A DNA stretch of 64,000 nucleotides from positions 29,145 to 93,144 of the forward strand of contig NZ_FUIC01000020.1 of NCBI RefSeq assembly GCF_900163695.1, given 5' to 3'. The DNA comes from Gulosibacter sp. 10. Its GTDB lineage: Bacteria > Actinomycetota > Actinomycetes > Actinomycetales > Microbacteriaceae. The notes under the pieces are model-generated. The model made no database searches. It saw only the letters and a program-made list of their open reading frames with translations, and was not told the origin of the DNA. Positions 1 to 8,451 of the stretch are shown in pieces (positions within the stretch are counted from its first letter, which is position 1; the number at the start of each line of letters is the position of its first letter). The position numbers and the translations under genes were made by a program.

Positions 1-2266
1 CCGGGTCGCCCGGCGGGGTGCCGTGCGAGACCGCCGCGTTGTGCACGAATCCGTCGTCGACGTCCTGCTGCGTGACGGTGTAGATCGCGGTGGCGGTCAC
101 CGTCTCGCCCGGGAGCAGCACGCCCTCCTCGCCCGGCCAGGGGCCGAAGACGATCGGGACGCCCGCGTCGGCGAGCATCGCGTCCTCGATCCCCACGTCG
201 GCGAGGGTCGTGTTGCCGGTGTTCGAGACCTCGAAGGTGTAGGTGATGGTGTCGCCGGCCTGGGCGAAGGCCTGGTCCTCCGCCACGGTCTTCTCGACGG
301 CGATGCCCGGCGCGTAGGGCGCGGTGATCGTCCAGTCGTCGTCATCGGTCACGGCGTCGCCGCTCGGCGGCGTGCCCGTGCTCGTGGCGGTGTTCGTCAC
401 CCCGCCGGCCTCGACGTCGGCCTGGGTGACGGTGTACGTCGCGGTCGCCTCGACGGATTCGCCGGGGCGGAGGGTGCCCTCGGCCCCGGGCCATTCGCCA
501 TAGGTGAGCGCGGAGAGGCCCTCGAGCGGATCGGCGATCGTCACGTCGCGCAGGGTGGTGTCGCCGGTGTTGGTCGCCACGAAGGTGTAGGTGATGGTGT
601 CGCCGGCGGCGATCCCGTCGGTGACGTCGGCGCTCTTGACGAGCTGGATGGCCGAGGCCGCATCGCCGGGGATCGGCAGCCGCGCGTCGTCGGTCACGTC
701 CGGGCCGAACGGCGGGGTGCCCACGACGCTCGCGTCGTTCACGATCTGGCCGGCGTCGACGTGGTCCTGGGTGACCTCGATGGTCGCCTCGGCCTCGACC
801 CATTCGCCGGGCTGCAGGGTGAGCGGGCTCGGCACCTCGTCGTTGGGCGCGCCCGACCAGCGGATGTACCGCAGCTCGGCGAGGCCCGGCAGCTCGTCCG
901 TGATCTCGACGTTCTCGAGCGGGGTGTCGCCGGTGTTCGTGGCCCGGAAGGTGTAGGTGATCGTCTCGCCGGCCACGAGATCGTCCGTGTCGGCGGTCTT
1001 CACCAGCTCGATGGCGGGCCGGAGCGCGTCGTTGGTGTAGGTGCAGACGACGTCGGCGCCGGCGAGCTGGTTCGTGGGGAACGTGATGTGCGCCCTGCCG
1101 TCGGCCTCGGTGATGGGCACCTCGCTGCCGTCGGCCTCGTCGATGCAGACCAGCGACCGGTCGTAGCGCCCGAGCTCGGTGGTGCCCGCGCCCACCTCCT
1201 CCAGTGAGAATTCGTGACCCTGCAGCACGAAGGCCGGGCCGACGAACTGGTTCTGGATGCCGTCCTCGTCGCCCTCGGTCACGTCCGAGAGGCTGCCGTT
1301 GTCGCCGAGATAGGAGGGCCCGGACACCGTGAGCTCGAACTGGTCGTCCGCGTCCGCGCGGCCTCCGGGGAGGTCCTTCTGGAGCGAGATCGTGTTCGGG
1401 TAGGCGCAGCTGGCGAGATCGCCGAACGCCCCCGAGCCGGTGCCGGGCATGACCCGGGGCGTCGGGTTGTCGACGGTCGGGTCGATCTCGAGGACCTGCG
1501 ACGCGGTGGAGACGTAGATGAGCCCGTTGTTCGCGAAGGCGATGCCGTTGCCCACGGCACTGCCGAGGGTCGTGAGCGCCTTCACCGGCAGCTGCGGCGC
1601 CGGCTCCCCCGGCGCCAGGGGCGCGCTCGGGATGTCGGTCTCCTCGACCGTGTAGACCGTCGACCCGGAGACGAGGATGAGCGAGCCGGAGGCGCTGAAC
1701 GCCATGTCGCCGTTCGCCGCGCCCGGCAGGCCGGTGATGTCCGCGACGTGGAACGCCTGCCCGGTCGCCGGGTCGTACGCGCCGAGGTAGAGCGGGTTGC
1801 TCGCGTAGCCCGTGAAGTAGTAGAGGTCGTTGACGGGGTTCACCGCGCCGCGCACGGCCGAGGCCACGCCCGGGTTGAGCGTGGCGCTGGAGACCGACTC
1901 GGTGGCCGCGTCCCAGACGCGGATCTCCTTCGCCCCCGTGCCGGTGGTGTTCTGGATGGTGAACGCCTGCTGGCCGCCGTTGCTGATGCCGAGGCCGTTG
2001 TTCTGCAGGCCCGTGATCACGTTCGGCGTGCGCTGCTGCGTCAGCACGTTGTAGGCGTCGACGGAGCCGCCGCGCTGCAGGTAGATCGTGCTGCCGTCGC
2101 AGACGAGCGGCTCGGCCGCGTAGGCCGGCTCCGGCGCGGTCGCGCCGCCCGCGAGCACGAGGCCCGAGGCGACCACCGCGGAGGCCGCGAATCCGCCGAC
2201 GAGTTTCCTGAGCCACCGCTGCAGCCGGCCGCTCCGGCCGCCGTCCCGTGCTCGATTCCAGTTCAT
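1..2266 (-). CDS. Secreted DUF11-repeat cell-surface protein (C-terminus outside window)
   Basis: The frame is open from the ATG at 2266 to the window edge (about 755 residues), so the protein is partial. The N-terminus has basic residues, a hydrophobic stretch (about 22-42) and an AYA|A-type signal-peptidase site near residue 50. Residues about 55-290 look like a beta-propeller-like surface domain with short repeated strands. A prealbumin/SdrD-like segment follows (SLQKDLPGG, about 295-410). Then come at least three repeats of about 115-125 residues, each starting with TITYTF and (T/S)NTG and ending in VTQ.DV..G..N.A...GTPP, typical of DUF11 adhesion or spacer domains. The sorting signal, if any, lies beyond the window. 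GGAGTGG sits 5 nt upstream of the ATG. The role is inferred as a stalk-like wall or secreted protein; the ligand is unknown. Confidence 0.85.
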   Translation of the reverse strand, partial: MNWNRARDGGRSGRLQRWLRKLVGGFAASAVVASGLVLAGGATAPEPAYAAEPLVCDGSTIYLQRGGSVDAYNVLTQQRTPNVITGLQNNGLGISNGGQQAFTIQNTTGTGAKEIRVWDAATESVSSATLNPGVASAVRGAVNPVNDLYYFTGYASNPLYLGAYDPATGQAFHVADITGLPGAANGDMAFSASGSLILVSGSTVYTVEETDIPSAPLAPGEPAPQLPVKALTTLGSAVGNGIAFANNGLIYVSTASQVLEIDPTVDNPTPRVMPGTGSGAFGDLASCAYPNTISLQKDLPGGRADADDQFELTVSGPSYLGDNGSLSDVTEGDEDGIQNQFVGPAFVLQGHEFSLEEVGAGTTELGRYDRSLVCIDEADGSEVPITEADGRAHITFPTNQLAGADVVCTYTNDALRPAIELVKTADTDDLVAGETITYTFRATNTGDTPLENVEITDELPGLAELRYIRWSGAPNDEVPSPLTLQPGEWVEAEATIEVTQDHVDAGQIVNDASVVGTPPFGPDVTDDARLPIPGDAASAIQLVKSADVTDGIAAGDTITYTFVATNTGDTTLRDVTIADPLEGLSALTYGEWPGAEGTLRPGESVEATATYTVTQADVEAGGVTNTATSTGTPPSGDAVTDDDDWTITAPYAPGIAVEKTVAEDQAFAQAGDTITYTFEVSNTGNTTLADVGIEDAMLADAGVPIVFGPWPGEEGVLLPGETVTATAIYTVTQQDVDDGFVHNAAVSHGTPPGDP

Positions 2267-2380
2267 GTCCACTCCAGTCCCTACTCCGGTGATGAACGTC
2301 GATTCCGCGCACCGGTTCCGCCGGCCCGCAGACGCATCGGCGCGCCCTCGCGCCGCACACCTCACCAGCATAGGGCGAAT

Positions 2381-2408
2381 CGCTTTTCGGCACACAGTCC
2401 GAAAAGCG
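2381..2408. promoter_or_regulatory. 10-bp inverted repeat between divergent genes
   Basis: Arms CGCTTTTCGG and CCGAAAAGCG flank the 8-base loop CACACAGT. The site lies in the 268-bp gap between the divergent surface-protein and aminotransferase genes. It could be an operator or a stable leader hairpin. On the minus strand a TATGCT box (plus 2367-2372) follows it and could serve as the -10 of the surface-protein gene. Confidence 0.4.
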
Positions 2409-2522
2409 GGGCCTCAGCGGCGGCGCCGCACGCCGTCGGCGCGGAGATGACGAACCGACTCGCAATGCGTCGGCGGATGACGTCCCGCCAGCCCGCCGGT
2501 GTCTCCGGCGCCCGCGCCGCCA

Positions 2523-2528
2523 TACCCT
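2523..2528 (+). promoter_or_regulatory. -10 box of a leaderless promoter (TACCCT)
   Basis: TACCCT fits TANNNT and ends 6 nt before the ATG at 2535, so transcription would begin at or beside the start codon. No -35 of note is visible. Confidence 0.45.
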
Positions 2529-2534
2529 CGAGGC

Positions 2535-3695
2535 ATGACTTTCGAGGATTTCGAACGATTGACCGTCGAGGATCTCCGCGCGCGGGGCGGATCGAAGTGG
2601 GTCGCGTATCCCGAGGCCATCGGCTCGTTCATCGCCGAGAGCGACTTCGGCACCGCGCCGGCCGTGCAGGCCGCCGTCGAGGCGCGCGTCCGCGACTCCG
2701 CCTTCGGGTACTCGACCAAGGGCGAGAAGGACGAGGCCGCCGCCGCGCTCGAGCGCTGGGCGCGCGACCGCTACGGCTGGGAGCTCGAATCGGCGCAGAT
2801 CGGCATCCTGCCGGAGGTGCTCACCTCGCTCGAGCTCACCCTCGAGCACTTCTCGCGCCCGGGGTCCGCGGTGGTCGTGCCGACGCCCGCGTACATGCCG
2901 TTCTTCACCCTCCTGCGCGACCACGGCCGCGAGATCGTCGAGACGCCGCTGCTGCGCGAGGCGGACGGATGGGAGTTCGACTACGCCGCGATCGAGCGGG
3001 CCTTCGCGGCCGGCGCGGGGCTGCTCGTCCTCGTGAACCCCGCCAACCCCACCGGCGCCGTGTTCTCGCGCGAGCAGCTGCTGCCGCTCGTGGAGATCGT
3101 GGACCGCTACGGCGGGCGCGTGTGGGCCGACGAGATCCACGCGCCCATCGTCTACGACGGCCGCGGGTTCGCGCCCTACGCATCCCTCTCCGAGACCGCC
3201 GCCGCGCACACCGTGACCGCGACGTCCGCGTCGAAGGGGTGGAACATCCCGGGGCTCAAGTGCTCGCAGATCGTGCTGACCAATCCGGAGGATGCGAAGG
3301 CGTGGCGGCGCGCGGGGCGGTGGCCCTCGCACACGACCGGCTATCTAGGGGTGTTCGCCACCATCGCCGCCTATGACGAGGGGCGCGAGTGGCTCGACGG
3401 GCTCGTGGCGCACCTCCAGGGCAGCCGCGATCTGCTCGGAGAGCTCGTGGCCGACCGGCTGCCGCGGGCCGGCTACGTGCCGCCGCAGGGCACGTATCTG
3501 GGGCTGCTCGACCTGCGCGAGTACGGGGTGCAGGGCGATCTGCAGCAGTTCTTCCTGCGCGAGGCCGGCGTCGCGGCCACCGACGGGCGCCAGTGCGGGC
3601 GGGACTTCCGCGGCTTCCTGCGCCTCAACTTCGCGACGCCCCGCGCCGTCCTCGAGGAGACCGTCGACCGGATCGCCCGCGCCCTCCCCGCCTGA
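2535..3695 (+). CDS. PLP-dependent class I/II aminotransferase, MalY/PatB-like
   Basis: A 386-residue fold-type I PLP enzyme. Visible landmarks are the NPANPTGAVFSREQL segment, the WADEIHAPIVYDGR motif (Asp/Tyr that contact PLP), and SASKGWNIPGLKC, whose lysine should form the internal aldimine. These match the MalY/PatB group, often annotated as cystathionine beta-lyase or aminotransferase. The true substrate is not evident, but cysK lies convergently downstream, so a sulfur amino acid role is plausible. The ATG at 2535 is preferred over the upstream GTG at 2499. TACCCT sits 6 nt before the ATG, a good actinobacterial -10 for a leaderless transcript, and residues before the ATG look non-coding. 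Confidence 0.85.
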   Translation: MTFEDFERLTVEDLRARGGSKWVAYPEAIGSFIAESDFGTAPAVQAAVEARVRDSAFGYSTKGEKDEAAAALERWARDRYGWELESAQIGILPEVLTSLELTLEHFSRPGSAVVVPTPAYMPFFTLLRDHGREIVETPLLREADGWEFDYAAIERAFAAGAGLLVLVNPANPTGAVFSREQLLPLVEIVDRYGGRVWADEIHAPIVYDGRGFAPYASLSETAAAHTVTATSASKGWNIPGLKCSQIVLTNPEDAKAWRRAGRWPSHTTGYLGVFATIAAYDEGREWLDGLVAHLQGSRDLLGELVADRLPRAGYVPPQGTYLGLLDLREYGVQGDLQQFFLREAGVAATDGRQCGRDFRGFLRLNFATPRAVLEETVDRIARALPA

Positions 3696-3710
3696 GCCCC
3701 GCGCTCCCCC

Positions 3711-3748
3711 TCCGGCTCCCGGAGACTCCCCTCCGGCTTCCGGAAACT
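3711..3748. repeat. Two imperfect 17-bp direct repeats
   Basis: Positions 3711-3727 and 3732-3748 carry TCCGGCTCCCGGAGACT and TCCGGCTTCCGGAAACT, two mismatches apart with a 21-bp period. Each is itself partly palindromic. They lie between the aminotransferase stop and the large hairpin that follows. Confidence 0.6.
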
Positions 3749-3796
3749 GGCCACGGCCGGTCGCTTTGCTTGCCGAAAGCGACCGGCCGTGGCCAG
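3747..3796. terminator. Bidirectional terminator-like hairpin, perfect 21-bp stem
   Basis: Positions 3747-3767 are exactly complementary to 3776-3796 around an 8-base loop (GCTTGCCG). The stem is GC-rich and sits between two convergent genes (aminotransferase and cysK), as expected for a shared terminator. There is no strong T-run on either side, so a role in mRNA end stabilisation is equally possible. Confidence 0.7.
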
Positions 3797-3811
3797 GATT
3801 TCCCGCGCGGG

Positions 3812-4816
3812 TCAGCCGAAGACGCCCGCCGAGAGGTAGCGCTCGCCGGTGTCGGGGATGATCGCGACGATGGTCTTGCCCGCGTTCTCGGGGCGCTGGG
3901 CGAGGCGGAGGGCCACCGTGAGGGTGCCGCCGGCCGAGCTGCCGACGAACAGGCCCTCCTCGCGGAGCACCGCGCGGGCCTTCTCGTAGGCCTCCTCGGC
4001 ATCCACCTGCTGGATCTCGTCGGCGATCTCGCGGTCGTAGTTCGGCGGCAGCTGCTCGTCGTCGAGCCCCTCGACCTTGTGCACGCCGTCGATCTCCGCC
4101 GGGTACGGGTTCTCCTCGGAGGGCAGCGAGACGTCGCCGGGCTCCGAGACGACGATCCGGATGTTCTCGTTCTGCTCCTTGAGGTAGCGGCCGGCGCCCG
4201 AGACGGTGCCGCCCGTGCCGACTCCCGCGACGAAGAAGTCGATCCTTCCCTCCGTGTCGCGCCAGATCTCGGGGCCCGTGGTGGCGTAGTGCTCCTGCGG
4301 GTTCACGGGGTTGGCGAGCTGGTTCGTGAAATACGCGTCCGGGTTCTCCGTCTCGATCTGCTCGACGAGCTTCGCGAGGCCCTCCGGATCGATGAAGATG
4401 CTGTTGGGCACGGAGACGACCTCGGCGCCGAGCGACTCGATGATCTTCTTCTTGTCGGGGCTCGTGTTGTCGCCGAGGTAGAACTTGGCGGGGTAGCCGC
4501 GGCTCGCGGCGATGGCCGCGAGCGCGATGCCGGTGTTGCCGCTCGTGATGTCCACGATCGAACGGCCGGGGTAGAGCAGGCCGCGATCCTCGGCGTCCCG
4601 GATGATGGCCCACGCGATGCGGTCCTTGACGCTCGACAGCGGGTTGGTGAACTCGACCTTCGCGAGCAGGCGCGCGTGAGCGCCGCGGGACTCGGCGAAG
4701 CGGTGCAGCTCGAGCAGCGGGGTCTCGCCGATGAGCTCGGTGATGTCGCGCACGATGGGGCGCGGGGTGCTCGAGGCGCGGACCTCCTGGCCCCGGGTGG
4801 ATGTGGTGTCGGTCAT
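3812..4816 (-). CDS. cysK: Cysteine synthase (O-acetylserine sulfhydrylase)
   Basis: A 334-residue fold-type II PLP enzyme that makes L-cysteine from O-acetylserine and sulfide. Motifs are NPLSSVKDR (Lys64 forms the PLP aldimine), TSGNTG at 91-96 (substrate loop), GVGTGGT (phosphate loop) and a late VGSSAGGT. Length is normal or slightly long because of an extended N-terminus before IVRDITELIGETPL. The ATG at 4816 has a strong AAGGAGTTCCAGC leader; an upstream in-frame ATG at 4987 would add 57 residues of unlike composition and is not used. No cysE lies beside it here. It could act on other beta-replacement substrates, but the core matches CysK well. Confidence 0.93.
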   Translation of the reverse strand: MTDTTSTRGQEVRASSTPRPIVRDITELIGETPLLELHRFAESRGAHARLLAKVEFTNPLSSVKDRIAWAIIRDAEDRGLLYPGRSIVDITSGNTGIALAAIAASRGYPAKFYLGDNTSPDKKKIIESLGAEVVSVPNSIFIDPEGLAKLVEQIETENPDAYFTNQLANPVNPQEHYATTGPEIWRDTEGRIDFFVAGVGTGGTVSGAGRYLKEQNENIRIVVSEPGDVSLPSEENPYPAEIDGVHKVEGLDDEQLPPNYDREIADEIQQVDAEEAYEKARAVLREEGLFVGSSAGGTLTVALRLAQRPENAGKTIVAIIPDTGERYLSAGVFG

Positions 4817-5014
4817 GCTGGAACTCCTTCGGTCGGCAGGCACGGGACAGCGGTACGGTTCCTGCTTGATCGGACACTGTATGGATGCGCCTCCCGCCAT
4901 GGCCAGCACGCGCGTAATGAACCCGCACACTCCGTCACAAAGCGTCTTGGAGCCGTGGCGCCGTCGGCCTCCCGCCTCTGAGCGCATCCGCCCGGCGATG
5001 CCGGTTCGGCGGGC

Positions 5015-6007
5015 TCATGCGCCCTTCGACGGCTTCGGCAGCTTCCGGAGCGCATCCGGACCGAGATCGAGGTCGCCGAGCGGCCGCTCGCGCAGCCACA
5101 GCGCGAGGGACTCGGGGATGCGGTGGCGCACCGCGGGCACGGAGCCGTGCAGCGCCCGGGGCGAGACGATGAGCCGCGAGTCGGGCACGGAGTTCGCGAG
5201 CGCGAGGCTCGTGGCCTGGAAGTACTCGGCGCTGCGCTCCCCCGTCATGAGGCACGTGCGCGTGGGCAGGCCCGCGAAGTCGACGGCCCGCGCCTCCTCC
5301 CGGAAGGCCGCGGTGAGCTCGGCGACGCCGGCCGGCATCGCCTGCCGGGTCGTGCCGCGCAGCCCGGTGCGGGTCGACAGCGCGAGGACGCCGGAGACCA
5401 TCCAGGTGGGGGCGTGCGAGAGCGTGCGCGACATGCCGAGGTGGCGCTCGACGAGCGCCATCGCGCGCCCGATCCGTCCGGCATCCACGTGCGCCTCGAA
5501 CTGCGGCAGCCACGACGTGTCGATGGAGCCGTCGACGTTGATGGCGGGGTCGTAGACCGTGGTGCTCCGCGGGATGAGTGCGCGCAGCGGCTCCCCCTCG
5601 GGCCCGTCGCCGGCGTCGCACAGCCGCCGCACCGCGTGGAGCACGATCGCGCCGCCGAGCGAGTGCCCGATGAGATGCCGGGCGCCCGAGCGGCGGAGCC
5701 CCGTGGCGACGTCGTGCAGCTCGGTCTCGAAGGTGTAGTCCTCGTCCACGGGCGAGGACCGCCCCTTGCCGCGCCGGTCGTAGACGTGGACGCCCCAGTC
5801 GTCGCCGAGGTGCCGGACGAGCGCGGCGGCGAACGGGGCGTACGCCTTCGCCGGCAGGAAGGCGCCGCACACGATGAGCACGCGCCGCTCGGGCTTCGCG
5901 TCGGCCCGCCCGAACACGTAGGACTGCAGGGTCGCGCCGTCGTGCGCCTCCCACCGTCGGGCCGCCGCGGGCGAGGTCCTCGCGCCCGACCTCCTCCTGC
6001 GCGCCAT
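5015..6007 (-). CDS. Alpha/beta-hydrolase
   Basis: A 330-residue hydrolase with the nucleophile elbow GHSLGG (Ser116), an oxyanion region at IVCGAFLPA (46-54), strand-turn VYDRRGKGRS, and a late ALHGS that supplies the likely catalytic histidine. No signal peptide is apparent, so it is probably cytoplasmic. The start lies 17 nt after the stop of the lipid-kinase gene, suggesting one transcript and possibly a shared lipid substrate theme. The specific ester or epoxide substrate cannot be read from the sequence. Confidence 0.8.
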   Translation of the reverse strand: MARRRRSGARTSPAAARRWEAHDGATLQSYVFGRADAKPERRVLIVCGAFLPAKAYAPFAAALVRHLGDDWGVHVYDRRGKGRSSPVDEDYTFETELHDVATGLRRSGARHLIGHSLGGAIVLHAVRRLCDAGDGPEGEPLRALIPRSTTVYDPAINVDGSIDTSWLPQFEAHVDAGRIGRAMALVERHLGMSRTLSHAPTWMVSGVLALSTRTGLRGTTRQAMPAGVAELTAAFREEARAVDFAGLPTRTCLMTGERSAEYFQATSLALANSVPDSRLIVSPRALHGSVPAVRHRIPESLALWLRERPLGDLDLGPDALRKLPKPSKGA

Positions 6008-6024
6008 GATCGCCCCCGGGCCTG

Positions 6025-6969
6025 CTAGCGGATCCGCACGGCGGCGGGCTGGATGCTGATCTCGATGCGCGCGGTCTCGTCGAGGTCGTCGCCGTCGACC
6101 TCGAAGACGCGCGGCTCCTCGAGCTCGATCGTGAGGCGCGTGAAGCGCCGGTGCGTGGTGCTCTCGCTGCTCTCGGCGCCCTCCTCGTGCTCGTCGTCCC
6201 GCTTGAGGAGCCGCTTGAGGCCGTTGTCCCAGACCATGTTGCGGAGCGTGTCGACCCAGCCGCCGATGCCCTCGGCGTTGAGGACGAGCAGGTCGAGCTC
6301 GCCGTCGGCGGGGTCCGCGTCGGGCAGGATGGTGATGCCGCCCTGGATGGTGCCGCAGTTGCCGACGATGAGGGTGTGCGCCTGGTCGTCCGCGCCCTCG
6401 CGCCCGTCGGCCTCGAGGCGGACGTCGATGATCTCGCTCGCGGAGACGGCGCGGCCGAGGGACTCGACGTAGGCGAGCCAGCCGGCCTTGTCCTTGAGGT
6501 CGTCGTCGGTCTCGGTGATCATGTGGGCGTCGATGCCGAAGCCGGCCATGACGGTGAAGGCGTGGCGCTCCGAGCCGCCGTCGACGGCGATCTCGGCCCA
6601 GCCGATGTCGATGGTCTTCGGCTCGCCGTCGAGGGCGCGGGCGAATGCGGCGGGGAGGTCGCCGAGCGGCACGTCGAGGTTGCGCGCGAGGAGGTTGCCG
6701 GTGCCAAGCGGGATGATGCCGAGGTCGGCGTTCGCCTCGACCTCGGCGAGGTGCTCGGCGACCGCCCGGACGGTGCCGTCGCCGCCGGCGGCGAGGACGA
6801 GGTCGGCGCCGGCCTCGAGCGCCCGCCGGGTCGCGGCACGGCCCGGGTCGTCCTCGCTCGTCTCGAACCATGACACCTGCCCCGCGGAGGTCTCGGCGAG
6901 CGCCGCCTCCAGGTCTTCCCTGCTCGTCTTCGACGGGTTCCAGACGATTCCGACGTGTGCTGCGGTCAT
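6025..6969 (-). CDS. Diacylglycerol-kinase-family lipid kinase
   Basis: A 314-residue protein of the DAGK catalytic family (DgkB/YegS type), phosphorylating a lipid hydroxyl from ATP. It shows NPSK at 11-14, the nucleotide loop GGDGT at 62-66 and PLGTGNLLARNL at 87-98. A later VMAGFGIDA segment and a C-terminal PDADPADGELDLLVLN match the second domain. An acidic insert (DDEHEEGAESSES) precedes the last strands. The start chosen is the ATG at 6969; upstream residues look non-coding. It probably heads a two-gene operon with the alpha/beta-hydrolase. Confidence 0.88.
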   Translation of the reverse strand: MTAAHVGIVWNPSKTSREDLEAALAETSAGQVSWFETSEDDPGRAATRRALEAGADLVLAAGGDGTVRAVAEHLAEVEANADLGIIPLGTGNLLARNLDVPLGDLPAAFARALDGEPKTIDIGWAEIAVDGGSERHAFTVMAGFGIDAHMITETDDDLKDKAGWLAYVESLGRAVSASEIIDVRLEADGREGADDQAHTLIVGNCGTIQGGITILPDADPADGELDLLVLNAEGIGGWVDTLRNMVWDNGLKRLLKRDDEHEEGAESSESTTHRRFTRLTIELEEPRVFEVDGDDLDETARIEISIQPAAVRIR

Positions 6970-7136
6970 GGCGGTGTTCCTTCCGATGGTGCGGGTCGTC
7001 GGCATCGACGACGGCCTGGCGGGGTATCGATATCCTGCCACGCCTTTCCCTCCGCGAACGCCCTCGTTCCGACGCCCGCACCGCCGAGACTGCGCACTCG
7101 CATGGCTTTCGCACGTGCGCGCGGCAGAATGTCCGC

Positions 7137-7682
7137 ATGGTCAAGCCGACGAGCACCGCAGCCATCGCCTCCGCCACCGGCCGCCCGTGGGAGGAGTGGG
7201 TGGCGCTGCTCGACGAGGCCGGCGCCCGCGGGGCCAAGCACACCGCGATCGCGCGGCTCGCGCTGGAGCGGATGCCGCCGCGGGTCGAGCAGGACGAGTG
7301 GTGGGCGCAGGGCGTCGCCGTCGCCTACGAGCAGCACACGGGGCTGCGGGTGCCCGGCCAGACCTGCGACGGCGACTTCCAGCTCTCGACCTCGCGCACC
7401 GCGTCCGGCGACAAGGACGAGGTGCTGGCCCGCTGGCTCGGGCTCGTGGACGGGCGGGAGGAGTTCGGCGGCGTGCCGGTGGACGGCGAGCCCTCGACGT
7501 CGCAGACCGAGAAGTGGCGCTACTGGCGCGTGCCGCTCGCGGACGGCAGCCGAGTGGCCGCGAACATCAGCGACAAGCCGAAGGGCAGGGCCTCGGTCGG
7601 CATCGTGCACACGAAGCTCGACTCCGCCGAGGCCGTGGAGCGGTGGCGGCCGATCTGGAAGGAGCTGCTCGGACGGCTCTGA
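7137..7682 (+). CDS. Conserved hypothetical protein, DUF4287-like N-terminus
   Basis: A 181-residue cytoplasmic protein. The first 40 residues (TGRPWEEWVALLDEAGARG, then a lysine-histidine turn) resemble the DUF4287 helical module. The remainder (YEQHTGLRVPGQTCDGDF, then TSQTEKWRYWRVPLADGS) looks like a compact beta-rich domain of the SRPBCC/AHSA1 kind. Function is not established. The ATG at 7137 is preceded by CAGAAT ending 6 nt upstream, consistent with a leaderless promoter. It is transcribed divergently from the lipid kinase. Confidence 0.65.
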   Translation: MVKPTSTAAIASATGRPWEEWVALLDEAGARGAKHTAIARLALERMPPRVEQDEWWAQGVAVAYEQHTGLRVPGQTCDGDFQLSTSRTASGDKDEVLARWLGLVDGREEFGGVPVDGEPSTSQTEKWRYWRVPLADGSRVAANISDKPKGRASVGIVHTKLDSAEAVERWRPIWKELLGRL

Positions 7683-7703
7683 AGACGGCGGGCGCGCCCG
7701 GCC

Positions 7704-8264
7704 TCAATTCTCGGGCCCGAGTACCTCGCCGCAGCCGCAGGCCTCCTGAATGACGTAGGCCATCTCGTCGTTCGCGCCGGTCGGCGAGATGATCATCTCG
7801 CCGGGGACGTGGAAGACTGCGGTGCCCATGAGGAAGTCGGTCATCGCGTCGAAGTTGTCGGCGTAGTTGTCCGCGCCGGTCACGTAGCTGAACCGCGGGA
7901 TGTCGTTGCAGAGGTAGCGGATGAAGTCCCCGTCGTTGGTCGTGTAGACGTCCATGTCCTCGGTCTCGCCGGTCTCGCAGGACTCCCGGTCGCCTTCCGA
8001 GGTCGTCTCGACCCACGCGTCCTTGGCCTGCTCGTAGGTCGGCAGATCTCCCGCGGGCTCCGCGCCCTCGCCGGCCTGGTCCGATTCCGCGCCGCCGGTC
8101 TCCGTGCCGTCGCTGCCGGCGGCGTCGCCCCCGGTCTCGGGTGCGGCGTCGACGTTCTCGAAGGATCCGGCGTCCTCCTCGGGCGCCTCGTCCTCGGCCC
8201 CGCAGCCGGCGAGGGCGAGGCTCATGGCGGCGAGGGCGGCGACAGCGGCTAGACGACGGCGCAT
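7704..8264 (-). CDS. Small secreted lipoprotein, function unknown
   Basis: 186 residues with a short basic N-terminus, a hydrophobic core and the lipobox LALAGC, so it should be lipidated and anchored outside the membrane. An acidic, Gly/Ser/Thr/Asp-rich linker (about 25-85) precedes a small C-terminal domain with several cysteines (ESCETGE, RYLCNDI, EACGCGE). Those cysteines could form disulfides. A GAAGGAG ribosome site lies upstream of the ATG. No known family was recognised. Confidence 0.75.
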   Translation of the reverse strand: MRRRLAAVAALAAMSLALAGCGAEDEAPEEDAGSFENVDAAPETGGDAAGSDGTETGGAESDQAGEGAEPAGDLPTYEQAKDAWVETTSEGDRESCETGETEDMDVYTTNDGDFIRYLCNDIPRFSYVTGADNYADNFDAMTDFLMGTAVFHVPGEMIISPTGANDEMAYVIQEACGCGEVLGPEN

Positions 8265-8451
8265 GGTCCGTGCTCCTTCTCCGAAGGGGACGCGTCGGGC
8301 CTGCGCCGACGAACCCCGTTGCTCATCCTGGACGGCCGATCGTCCGGGCCCCATCGCCCGGCATCCGGTCCGTGCCTCCGAGTGTGACCGAGGCCGCGGC
8401 CCCGGGCAAGCGGTTTGGCTCTCTCGTGCGACGGAGGATACCCGCCGCGAC

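Noticed and set aside
2499..2534. Upstream GTG start for the aminotransferase
   Set aside because: No ribosome site, Pro/Ala-rich extension unlike family, and the -10 box lies inside it.
342..3332. 996-residue minus-strand open frame overlapping the surface protein and aminotransferase
   Set aside because: Composition is Arg/Gly/His-rich frame-shadow sequence; the true minus-strand protein is in another frame with a signal peptide and DUF11 repeats, and the plus-strand aminotransferase has intact motifs.
4817..4987. N-terminal extension of cysK to an ATG at 4987
   Set aside because: Cys/Arg-rich extension with no family match; a strong ribosome site precedes 4816.
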